Shown here: positions 25,654-36,711 of the stretch, one piece after another
Position numbering within the stretch: the first letter of the stretch is position 1
Layout of the letters: each line of letters starts with the position of its first letter
Source: Amblyomma americanum
Taxonomy: Eukaryota > Arthropoda > Arachnida > Ixodida > Ixodidae
Assembly: GCF_052857255.1 (NCBI RefSeq)
Contig: NW_027526506.1
Coordinates: forward strand, 496,001 to 560,000
Length of the DNA stretch: 64,000 nt
Direction: 5' to 3'
The notes under the pieces: generated by a model
Database searches by the model: none
What the model saw: only the letters and a program-made list of their open reading frames with translations
What the model was told of the DNA's origin: nothing
Position numbers and translations under genes: made by a program

Positions 25654-27960
25654 CGTCTTTCTTGAGCAAACCGAAGCTCTTCTTTTTCTTTCTGCTCGAA
25701 CAATTGCCGTCTTTCTTGAGCCACCCGAAGCTCCTCTTTTTCTTTCTGCTCGCACAATTGCCGTGTTTCTTGAGCCAACCGAAGCTCTTCTTTTTCTTTC
25801 TGCTCGCAAAATTCCCGTCTTTCTTGAGCCAACCGAAGCTCTTCTTTTTCTTTCTGCTCTTACAATTCCCGTCTTTCTTGAGCCAAACGAAGCTCTTCTT
25901 TTTCTTTCTGCTCGCACAATTCCTCTCTTTCATGAGCCAACCGAAGCTTCTCTTTTTCTTTCTGCTCGCACAATTCCCGTCTTTCTTGAGCTAACCGAAG
26001 CACTTTTTCTTTCTGCTCGCACAATTCCCGTTTTTCTTGAGCCAACCGAAGCTCTTCTTTTTCTTTTCTCGCACAATTCCCGTCTTTCTTGCGCCAACCG
26101 AAGCTCTTCTTTTTCTTTCTGCTTGCACAATTCTCGTCTCCCTTGAGCCAACCGAAGCTCTTCTTTTTCTTTCTGCTCGCACAATTCCCGTCTTTTTTGA
26201 GCCAACCGAAGCTCTTCTTTTTCTTTCTGCTCGAACAATTGCCGTCTTTCTTGAGCCAACCGAAGCTCCTCTTTTTCTTTCTGCTCGCACAATTGCCGTC
26301 TTTCTTGAGTCAACTGAAGCTCTTCTTTTTCTTTCTGCTCGCAAAATTCCCGTCTTTCTTGAGCCAACCGAAGCTCTTCTTTTTCTTTCTGCTCGCAGAA
26401 ATGCAGTTTTTCTTGAGCAAACCGAAGCTCTTCTTTTTCTTTCTGCTCGCACAATTCCTGTCTTTATTGAGCCAACCGCAGCTCTTCTTTTTCTTTCTGC
26501 TCACACATATCCCGTCTTTCTTGATCTAACCGAAGCTCTTTTTCTTTCTGCTCGCACAATTCTCGTCTTTCTTGAGCCAACCGAAGCTCATCTTTTTCTT
26601 TTCTCGCACAATTCTCGTCTCTCTTGAGCCAACCGAAGCTCTTCTTTTTCTTTCTGCTCGCACAAATCCAGTTTTTCTTGAGCCAATCGAAGCTGTTCTT
26701 TTTCTTTCTGCTCGCAAAATTCCCGTCTTTATTGAGCCAACCGCAGCTCTTTTTTTCTTTCTGCTCGCACAATTTCCGCCTTCTTTGAGCCAACCGAAGC
26801 TCTTCTTTTTCTTTCTGCTCGCACAATTCCCGTCTTTCTTGAGCCAACCGAAGCTCTTCTTTTTCTTTCTGCTCCCACAATTCCCGTCTTTCTTGAGCCA
26901 ACCGAAGCTCTTCTTTTTCTTTCTGCTCGCAGAAATGCAGTTTTTCTTGAGCAAACCGAAGCTCTTCTTTTTCTTTCTGCTCGCACAATTCCCGTCTTTA
27001 TTGAGCCAACCGCAGCTCTTCTTTTTCTTTCTGCTCGTACAATTCCCATCTTTCTTGAGCCAGCCGAAGCTCTTCTTTTTCTTTTCTCGCACAATTCCCG
27101 TCTTTTTTAAGCCAACCGAAGCTCTTCCTTTTCTTTCTGCTCGCACAATTCACGTATTTGTTGAGCCAACCGAAGCCTTTCTTTTTCTTTCTGTTCGCAC
27201 AATTTCCGTCTTTTTTGAGCCAACCGAAGCTCTTCTTTTTCTTTCTGCTCGCACAATTCCCGTCTTTCTTGAGCCAACGGAAGCTCTTCTTTTTCTTTCT
27301 GCTCGCACAATTCCCGTCTTTCTCGAGCCAACCGAAGCTCTTCTTTTTCTTTCTGCTCGCACAATTGCCGTCTTTCTTGAGCCAATCTAAGCTCTTCTTT
27401 TTCTTTCTGCTCGCACAATTCCCGTCTTTCTTGAGCCGACCGAAGCTCTTCTTTTTCTTTCTGCTCCCACAATTCCCGTCTTTCTTGAGCCAACCGAAGC
27501 GCTTCTTTTTCTTTCTGCTCGCAGAAATGCAGTTTTTCTTGAGCCAACCGAAGCTCTTTTTTTTCTTTCTGCTCGCACAATTCCCGTCTTTATTGAGCCA
27601 ACCGCAGCTCTTCTTTTTCTTTCTGCTCGTACAATTCCCGTCTTTCTTGAGCCAGCCGAAGCTCTTCTTTTTCTTTCTGCTCAAACAATTCCCGTCTTTC
27701 TTGAGCCAACCTCAGCTCTTCTTTTTCTTTCTGCTCGCACAATTCGCGTCTTTTATGAGCCAACTGAAGCCTTTCTTTTTCTTTCTGCTCGCACCATTCC
27801 CGTCTTTTTTTGAGACAACGAAGCTCTACTTTTTCTTTCTGCTCACACATATCCCGTCTTTCTTGATCTAACCGAAGCTCTTTTTCTTTCTGCTCGCACA
27901 ATTCTCGTCTTTCTTGAGCCAACCGAAGCTCTTCTGTTTCTTTTCTGCTCGCACAATTCC
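25654..27960. repeat. 2,307-bp higher-order block, copy 1
   Basis: Anchors at 26,037/28,344, 26,572/28,879, 27,158/29,465 and 27,387/29,694 give a constant offset of 2,307 bp. Compared stretches are the same in several reading frames, which implies essentially identical DNA. The junction falls in a cacaattcccgtctttc stretch before gagcaaacc at about 25,654 and 27,961. The block holds the ttcttttctgctcgcac unit and the compensated T-run unit near 27,815. Confidence 0.9.
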
Positions 27961-30267
27961 CGTCTTTCTTGAGCAAACCGAAGCTCTTCTTTTTCTTTCT
28001 GCTCGAACAATTGCCGTCTTTCTTGAGCCACCCGAAGCTCCTCTTTTTCTTTCTGCTCGCACAATTGCCGTGTTTCTTGAGCCAACCGAAGCTCTTCTTT
28101 TTCTTTCTGCTCGCAAAATTCCCGTCTTTCTTGAGCCAACCGAAGCTCTTCTTTTTCTTTCTGCTCTTACAATTCCCGTCTTTCTTGAGCCAAACGAAGC
28201 TCTTCTTTTTCTTTCTGCTCGCACAATTCCTCTCTTTCATGAGCCAACCGAAGCTTCTCTTTTTCTTTCTGCTCGCACAATTCCCGTCTTTCTTGAGCTA
28301 ACCGAAGCACTTTTTCTTTCTGCTCGCACAATTCCCGTTTTTCTTGAGCCAACCGAAGCTCTTCTTTTTCTTTTCTCGCACAATTCCCGTCTTTCTTGCG
28401 CCAACCGAAGCTCTTCTTTTTCTTTCTGCTTGCACAATTCTCGTCTCCCTTGAGCCAACCGAAGCTCTTCTTTTTCTTTCTGCTCGCACAATTCCCGTCT
28501 TTTTTGAGCCAACCGAAGCTCTTCTTTTTCTTTCTGCTCGAACAATTGCCGTCTTTCTTGAGCCAACCGAAGCTCCTCTTTTTCTTTCTGCTCGCACAAT
28601 TGCCGTCTTTCTTGAGTCAACTGAAGCTCTTCTTTTTCTTTCTGCTCGCAAAATTCCCGTCTTTCTTGAGCCAACCGAAGCTCTTCTTTTTCTTTCTGCT
28701 CGCAGAAATGCAGTTTTTCTTGAGCAAACCGAAGCTCTTCTTTTTCTTTCTGCTCGCACAATTCCTGTCTTTATTGAGCCAACCGCAGCTCTTCTTTTTC
28801 TTTCTGCTCACACATATCCCGTCTTTCTTGATCTAACCGAAGCTCTTTTTCTTTCTGCTCGCACAATTCTCGTCTTTCTTGAGCCAACCGAAGCTCATCT
28901 TTTTCTTTTCTCGCACAATTCTCGTCTCTCTTGAGCCAACCGAAGCTCTTCTTTTTCTTTCTGCTCGCACAAATCCAGTTTTTCTTGAGCCAATCGAAGC
29001 TGTTCTTTTTCTTTCTGCTCGCAAAATTCCCGTCTTTATTGAGCCAACCGCAGCTCTTTTTTTCTTTCTGCTCGCACAATTTCCGCCTTCTTTGAGCCAA
29101 CCGAAGCTCTTCTTTTTCTTTCTGCTCGCACAATTCCCGTCTTTCTTGAGCCAACCGAAGCTCTTCTTTTTCTTTCTGCTCCCACAATTCCCGTCTTTCT
29201 TGAGCCAACCGAAGCTCTTCTTTTTCTTTCTGCTCGCAGAAATGCAGTTTTTCTTGAGCAAACCGAAGCTCTTCTTTTTCTTTCTGCTCGCACAATTCCC
29301 GTCTTTATTGAGCCAACCGCAGCTCTTCTTTTTCTTTCTGCTCGTACAATTCCCATCTTTCTTGAGCCAGCCGAAGCTCTTCTTTTTCTTTTCTCGCACA
29401 ATTCCCGTCTTTTTTAAGCCAACCGAAGCTCTTCCTTTTCTTTCTGCTCGCACAATTCACGTATTTGTTGAGCCAACCGAAGCCTTTCTTTTTCTTTCTG
29501 TTCGCACAATTTCCGTCTTTTTTGAGCCAACCGAAGCTCTTCTTTTTCTTTCTGCTCGCACAATTCCCGTCTTTCTTGAGCCAACGGAAGCTCTTCTTTT
29601 TCTTTCTGCTCGCACAATTCCCGTCTTTCTCGAGCCAACCGAAGCTCTTCTTTTTCTTTCTGCTCGCACAATTGCCGTCTTTCTTGAGCCAATCTAAGCT
29701 CTTCTTTTTCTTTCTGCTCGCACAATTCCCGTCTTTCTTGAGCCGACCGAAGCTCTTCTTTTTCTTTCTGCTCCCACAATTCCCGTCTTTCTTGAGCCAA
29801 CCGAAGCGCTTCTTTTTCTTTCTGCTCGCAGAAATGCAGTTTTTCTTGAGCCAACCGAAGCTCTTTTTTTTCTTTCTGCTCGCACAATTCCCGTCTTTAT
29901 TGAGCCAACCGCAGCTCTTCTTTTTCTTTCTGCTCGTACAATTCCCGTCTTTCTTGAGCCAGCCGAAGCTCTTCTTTTTCTTTCTGCTCAAACAATTCCC
30001 GTCTTTCTTGAGCCAACCTCAGCTCTTCTTTTTCTTTCTGCTCGCACAATTCGCGTCTTTTATGAGCCAACTGAAGCCTTTCTTTTTCTTTCTGCTCGCA
30101 CCATTCCCGTCTTTTTTTGAGACAACGAAGCTCTACTTTTTCTTTCTGCTCACACATATCCCGTCTTTCTTGATCTAACCGAAGCTCTTTTTCTTTCTGC
30201 TCGCACAATTCTCGTCTTTCTTGAGCCAACCGAAGCTCTTCTGTTTCTTTTCTGCTCGCACAATTCC
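27961..30267. repeat. 2,307-bp higher-order block, copy 2
   Basis: This second copy is indistinguishable from the first in all segments I compared. It ends near 30,267, where the array continues with gtcttttttgagcc as it does after the related unit at about 24,800. The near-absence of differences makes it the youngest-looking duplication in the window, or else an assembly duplication. Confidence 0.9.
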
Positions 30268-30899
30268 CGTCTTTTTTGAGCCAACCGAAGTTCTTCTTTT
30301 TCTTTCTGCTCAAACAATTCCCGTCTTTCTTGAGCCAACCGAAGCTCTTCTTTTTCTTTATGCTCGCCCAATTCTCGTCTTTCTTAAGCCAATCAAAGCT
30401 CTTCTTTTTCTTTGTGCTCGCACAATTCCCGTCTTTCTTGAGCCAACCGAAGCTCTTCTTTTTCTTTCTACTGGCACTATTAACGTCTTGAGCGAATTAA
30501 AGCTCTTCTTTTTCTTCCTGTTCGCACAATTCCCGTCTTTCATGAGCCAATCGAAGCTCTTCTTTTTGTTTCTGCTCGCACAATTCCCGTCTCTTTTAGG
30601 CCAACCGAAGCTCTTCTTTTATTTACTGCTCGCACAATTCCCGTCTTTCTTGAGCCAACCGAAGCTCTTCTTTTTCTTTCTGCTCTTACAATTCCCGTCT
30701 TTCTTGAGCCAAGCGAAGCTCTTCTTTTTCTTTCTGCTCGCACAATTCCCCTCTTTCATGAGCCAACCGAAGCTTCTCTTTTTCTTTCTGCTCGCACAAT
30801 TCCCGCCTTTCTTGAGCTAACCGAAGCTCTTCTTTTTCTTTCTGCTCACACATATCCCGTCTTTCTTGAGCTAACCGAAGCTCTTTTTCTTTCTGCTCG

Positions 30900-32160
30900 C
30901 ACAATTCCCGTTTTTTTTGAGCCAACCCAAGCTCTTCTTTTTTTTTCTCGCACAATTCCCGTCTTTCTTGAGCCAACCAAAGCTCTTCTTTTTCTTTCTG
31001 CTTGCACAATTCTCTTCTCCCTTGAGCCAACCGAAGCTCTTCTTTTTCTTTCTGCTCGCACAATTCCCGTCTTTTTTTAGCCAACCGAAGTTCTTCTTTT
31101 TCTTTCTGCTCACACAATTCCCGTCTTTCTTGAGCAAACCGAAGCTCTTCTTTTTCTTTCTGCTCGAACAATTGCCGTCTTTCTTGAGCCAACCGAAGCT
31201 CCTCTTTTTCTTTCTGCTCGCACAATTGCCGTCTTTCTTGAGCCAACCGAAGCTCTTCTTTTTCTTTCTGCTCGCAAAATTCCCGTCTTTCTTGAGCCAA
31301 CCGAAGCTCTTCTTTTTCTTTCTGCTCTTACAATTCCCGTCTTTCTTGAGCCAAACGAAGCTCTTCTTTTTCTTTCTGCTCGCACAATTCCCCTCTTTCA
31401 TGAGCCAACCGAAGCTTCTCTTTTTCTTTCTGCTCGCACAATTCCCGCCTTTCTTGAGCTAACCGAAGCTCTTCTTTTTCTTTCTGCTCACACATATCCC
31501 GTCTTTCTTGAGCTAACCGAAGCACTTTTTCTTTCTGCTCGCACAATTCCCGTTTTTCTTGAGCCAACCGAAGCTCTTCTTTTTCTTTTCTCGCACAATT
31601 CCCGTCTTTCTTGCGCCAACCGAAGCTCTTCTTTTTCTTTCTGCTTGCACAATTCTCGTCTCCCTTGAGCCAACCGAAGCTCTTCTTTTTCTTTCTGCTC
31701 GCACAATTCCCGTCTTTTTTGAGCCAACCGAAGCTCTTCTTTTTCTTTCTGCTCGAACAATTGCCGTCTTTCTTGAGCCAACCGAAGCTCCTCTTTTTCT
31801 TTCTGCTCGCACAATTGCCGTCTTTCTTGAGTCAACTGAAGCTCTTCTTTTTCTTTCTGCTCGCAAAATTCCCGTCTTTCTTGAGCCAACCGAAGCTCTT
31901 CTTTTTCTTTCTGCTCGCAGAAATGCAGTTTTTCTTGAGCAAACCGAAGCTCTTCTTTTTCTTTCTGCTCGCACAATTCCTGTCTTTATTGAGCCAACCG
32001 CAGCTCTTCTTTTTCTTTCTGCTCGCACAATTCCCGTCTTTTTTGAGCCAACCGAAGCTCTTCTTTTTCTTTCTGCTCCCACAATTCCCGTCTTTCTTGA
32101 GCCAACCGAAGCTCTTCTTTTTCTTTCTGCTCACACATATCCCGTCTTTCTTGATCTAAC
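30900..32160. repeat. Diverged copy of the 25.45-26.5 kb segment
   Basis: The unit order at 25,449-25,994 recurs at 30,917-31,462 (offset 5,468 bp), and that at 26,037 recurs at 31,559 (offset 5,522 bp). The offset grows by 54 bp, one whole unit: the upstream segment lacks a cacacatatcc unit near 25,980. Scattered substitutions separate the copies, for example ttgccgtgtttc at 25,760 against ttgccgtctttc at 31,228. Confidence 0.75.
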
Positions 32161-33259
32161 CGAAGCTCTTTTTCTTTCTGCTCGCACAATTCTCGTCTTT
32201 CTTGAGCCAACCGAAGCTCTTCTTTTTCTTTTCTCGCACAATTCCCGTCTTTCTTGAGCCAACCGAAGCTCTTTTTTTTCGTTCTGCTCGCACAATTCTC
32301 GTCTCTCTTGAGCCAACCGAAGCTCTTCTTTTTCTTTCTGCTCGCACAAATCCAGTTTTTCTTGAGCCAATCGAAGCTCTTCTTTTTCTTTCTGCTCGCA
32401 AAATTCCCGTCTTTATTGAGCCAACCGCAGCTCTTTTTTTCTTTCTGCTCGCGCAATTTCCGCCTTCTTTGAGCCAACCGAAGCTCTTCTTTTTCTTTCT
32501 GCTCGCACAATTCCTGTCTTTCTTGAGCCAACCGAAGCTCTTTTTTTTCTTTCTGCTCCCACAATTCCCGTCTTTCTTGAGCCAACCGAAGCTCTTCTTT
32601 TTCTTTCTGCTCGCAGAAATGCAGTTTTTCTTGAGCAAACCGAAGCTCTTCTTTTTCTTTCTGCTCGCACAATTCCCGTCTTTATTGAGCCAACCGCAGC
32701 TCTTCTTTTTCTTTCTGCTCGTACAATTCCCGTCTTTCTTGAGCCAGCCGAAGCTCTTCTTTTTCTTTTCTCGCACAATTCCCGTCTTTTTAAGCCAACC
32801 GAAGCTCTTCCTTTTCTTTCTGCTCGCACAATTCACGTATTTGTTGAGCCAACCGAAGCCTTTCTTTTTCTTTCTGTTCGCACAATTTCCGTCTTTTTTG
32901 AGCCAACCGAAGCTCTTCTTTTTCTTTCTGCTCGCACAATTGCCGTCTTTCTTGAGCCAATCTAAGCTCTTCTTTTTCTTTCTGCTCGCACAATTCCCGT
33001 CTTTCATGAGCCGACCGAAGCTCTTCTTTTTCTTTCTGCTCCCACAATTCCCGTCTTTCTTGAGCCAACCGAAGCGCTTCTTTCTCTTTCTGCTCGCAGA
33101 AATGCAGTTTTTTTTGAGCAAACCGAAGCTCTTTTTTTTCTTTCTGCTCGCACAATTCCCGTCTTTATTGAGCCAACCGCAGCTCTTCTTTTTCTTTCTG
33201 CTCGTACAATTCCCGTCTTTCTTGAGCCAGCCGAAGCTCTTCTTTTTCTTTCTGCTCAA
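32156..33259 (-). pseudogene. 367-codon minus-strand open stretch that avoids the ERREL frame
   Basis: This stretch uses only the two basic frames. KSF runs to about residue 157 and switches to RAS at a one-base loss near 32,787. It returns to KSF at the 52-bp unit near 32,765, moves to RAS near 32,433 where the T run is one base short, and returns to KSF at the 52-bp unit near 32,229. The stop is a TAG created by gatctaaccg, which in the ERREL frame is only TTG to TTA (Leu to Leu). It shows how a base change silent in ERREL terminates another frame. Coding is unlikely. Confidence 0.1.
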
Positions 33260-33952
33260 ACAATTCCCGTCTTTCTTGAGCCAACCTCAGCTCTTCTTTT
33301 TCTTTCTGCTCGCACAATTCGCGTCTTTTATGAGCCAACTGAAGCCTTTCTTTTTCTTTCTGCTCGCACCATTCCCGTCTTTTTTTTGAGACAACGAAGC
33401 TCTACTTTTTCTTTCTGCTCACACATATCCCGTCTTTCTTGATCTAACCGAAGCTCTTTTTCTTTCTGCTCGCACAATTCTTGTCTTTCTTGAGCCAACC
33501 GAAGCTCTTCTGTTTCTTTTCTCGCACAATTCCCGTCTTTCTTGAGCCAACCGAAGCTCTTTTTTTCTTTCTGCTCACACCATTCCCGTCTTTCTTGAGC
33601 AAATCGAAGCTCTTCTTTTTCTTTCTGCTCGAACAATTACCGTCTTTCTTGAGCGAACCGAAGCTCCTCTTTTTCTTTCTGCTCGCACAATTGCCGTCTT
33701 TCTTGAGCCAACCGAAGCTCTTCTTTTTCTTTCTGCTCGCAAAATTCCCGTCTTTCTTGAGCCAACCGAAGCTCTTCTTTTTCTTTCTGCTCTTACAATT
33801 CCCGTCTTTCTTGAGCCAACCGAAGCTCTTCTTTTTCTTTCTGCTCGCACAATTCCCCTCTTTTATGAGCCAACCGAAGCTTCTCTTTTTCTTTCTGCTC
33901 GCACAATTCCCGCCTTTCTTGAGCTAACCGAAGCTCTTCTTTTTCTTTCTGC

Positions 33953-34990
33953 TCACACATATCCCGTCTTTCTTGAGCTAACCGAAGCACTTTTTCTTTC
34001 TGCTCGCACAATTCCCGTTTTTCTTGAGCCAACCGAAGCTCTACTTTTTCTTTTCTCGCACAATTCCTGTCTTTCTTGCGCCAACCGAAGCTCTTCTTTT
34101 TCTTTCTGCTTGCACAATTCTCGTCTCCCTTGAGCCAACCGAAGCTCTTCTTTTTCTTTCTGCTCGCACAATTCCCGTCTTTTTTGAGCCAACCGAAGCT
34201 CTTCTTTTTCTTTCTGCTCGAACAATTGCCGTCTTTCTTGAGCCAACCGAAGCTCCTCTTTTTCTTTCTGCTCGCACAATTGCCGTCTTTCTTGAGTCAA
34301 CTGAAGCTCTTCTTTTTCTTTCTGCTCGCAAAATTCCCGTCTTTCTTGAGCCAACCGAAGCTCTTCTTTTTCTTTCTGCTCCCACAATTCCCGTCTTTCT
34401 TGAGCCAACCGAAGCTCTTCTTTTTCTTTCTGCTCGCACAATTCGCGTCTTTTATGAGCCAACTGAAGCCTTTCTTTTTCTTTCTGCTCGCACCATTCCC
34501 GTCTTTTTTTTAGACAACGAAGCTTTACTTTTTCTTTCTGCTCACACATATCCCGTCTTTCTTGATCTAACCGAAGCTCTTTTTCTTTCTGCTCGCACAA
34601 TTCTTGTCTTTCTTGAGCCAACCGAAGCTCTTCTGTTTCTTTTCTCGCACAATTCCCGTCTTTCTTGAGCCAACCGAAGCTCTTTTTTTTCTTTCTGCTC
34701 ACACATTTCCCGTCTTTCTTGAGCAAACCGAAGCTCTTCTTTTTCTTTCTGCTCGAACAATTGCCGTCTTTCTTGAGCCAACCGAAGCTCCTCTTTTTCT
34801 TTCTGCTCGCACAATTGCCGTCTTTCTTGAGCCAACAGAAGCTCTTCTTTTTCTTTCTGCTCGCAAAATTCCCGTCTTTCTTGAGCCAACCGAAGCTCTT
34901 CTTTTTCTTTCTGCTCTTACAATTCCCGTCTTTCTTGAGCCAACCGAAGCTCTTCTTTTTCTTTCTGCTCGCACAATTCCCCTCTTTCAT
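33953..34990 (-). pseudogene. 345-codon minus-strand open stretch, KSF-ERREL-RAS
   Basis: KSF covers residues about 1-116, up to a 52-bp unit near 34,643. ERREL then runs for about 190 residues to a 52-bp unit near 34,055, after which RAS runs to a TGA in a unit containing cacacatatcc. Near 34,500-34,525 the ERREL frame survives a long T run because a base is missing in acaacgaag; the local sequence is LRCLKKRREWCEQ. That makes this one of the clearer places where two close indels cancel. There is no evidence of a start signal or a non-repeat domain. Confidence 0.12.
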
Positions 34991-35628
34991 GAGCCAACCG
35001 AAGCTTCTCTTTTTCTTTCTGCTCGCACAATTCCCGCCTTTCTTGAGCTAACCGAAGCTCTTCTTTTTCTTTCTGCTCACACATATCCCGTCTTTCTTGA
35101 GCTAACCGAAGCACTTTTTCTTTCTGCTCGCACAATTCCCGTTTTTCTTGAGCCAACCGAAGCTCTTCTTTTTCTTTTCTCGCACAATTCCCGTCTTTCT
35201 TGCGCCAACCGAAGCTCTTCTTTTTCTTTCTGCTTGCACAATTCTCGTCTCCCTTGAGCCAACCGAAGCTCTTCTTTTTCTTTCTGCTCGCACAATTCCC
35301 GTCTTTTTTGAGCCAACCGAAGCTCTTCTTTTTCTTTCTGCTCGAACAATTGCCGTCTTTCCTAAGCCAACCGAAGCTCCTCTTTTTCTTTCCGCTCGCA
35401 CAATTGCCGTCTTTCTTGAGTCAACTGAAGCTCTTCTTTTTCTTTCTGCTCGCAAAATTTCCGTCTTTCTTGAGCCAACCGAAGCTCTTCTTTTTCTTTC
35501 TGCTCCCACAATTCCCGTCTTTCTTGAGCCAACCGAAGCTCTTCTTTTTCTTTCTGCTCGCAGAAATGCAGTTTTTCTTGAGCAAACCGAAGCTCTTCTT
35601 TTTCTTTCTGCTCGCACAATTCCTGTCT

Positions 35629-36711
35629 TTATTGAGCCAACCGCAGCTCTTCTTTTTCTTTCTGCTCGCACAGTTCCCGTCTTTTTTGAGCCAACCGAAG
35701 CTCTTCTTTTTCTTTCTGCTCCCACAATTCCCGTCTTTCTTGAGCCAACCGAAGCTCTTCTTTTTCTTTCTGCTCACACATATCCCGTCTTTCTTGATCT
35801 AACCGAAGCTCTTTTTCTTTCTGCTCGCACAATTCTCGTCTTTCTTGAGCCAACCGAAGCTCTTCTTTTTCTTTTCTCGCACAATTCCCGTCTTTCTTGA
35901 GCCAACCGAAGCTCTTTTTTTTTCGTTCTGCTCGCACAATTCTCGTCTCTCTTGAGCCAACCGAAGCTCTTCTTTTTCTTTCTGCTCGCACAAATCCAGT
36001 TTTTCTTGAGCCAATCGAAGCTCTTCTTTTTCTTTCTGCTCGCAAAATTCCCGTCTTTATTGAGCCAACCGCAGCTCTTTTTTTCTTTCTGCTCGCACAA
36101 TTTCCGCCTTCTTTGAGCCAACCGAAGCTCTTCTTTTTCTTTCTGCTCGCACAATTCCCGTCTTTCTTGAGCCAACCGAAGCTCTCCTTTTTCTTTCTGC
36201 TCCCACAATTCCCGTCTTTCTTGAGCCAACCGAAGCTCTTCTTTTTCTTTCTGCTCGCAGAAATGCAGTTTTTCTTGAGCAAACCGAAGCTCTTCTTTTT
36301 CTTTCTGCTCGCACAATTCCCGTCTTTATTGAGCCAACCGCAGCTCTTCTTTTTCTTTCTGCTCGTATAATTCCCGTCTTTCTTGAGCCAGCCGAAGCTC
36401 TTTTTTTTCTTTTCTCGCACAATTCCCGTCTTTTTTAAGCCAACCGAAGCTCTTCCTTTTCTTTCTGCTCGCACAATTGACGTATTTGTTGAGCCAACCG
36501 AAGCCTTTCTTTTTCTTTCTGTTCGCACAATTTCCGTCTTTTTTGAGTCAGCCGAAGCTCTTCTTTTTCTTTCTGCTCGCACAATTCTCGTCTTTCTTGA
36601 GCCAACCGAAGCTCTTCTGTTTCTTTTCTCGCACAATTCCCGTCTTTCTTGAGCCAACCGAAGCTCTTTTTTTTCTTTCTGCTCGCACAATTCTAGTCTC
36701 TCTTGAGCCAA
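35629..36711 (-). pseudogene. 360-codon minus-strand open stretch crossing all three frames
   Basis: The order is ERREL (residues about 1-27), RAS (to about 99), KSF (to about 211), RAS (to about 265), KSF (to about 279), then ERREL to a TAA at a gtctttattgag unit. The shifts fall at 52-bp units near 36,630, 36,413 and 35,873 and at T-run length variants near 36,078 and 35,917. Five shifts pass without a stop because each frame of the unit is open and the stop-bearing units happen to be met in a tolerant frame. No domain or start signal is visible. Confidence 0.12.
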
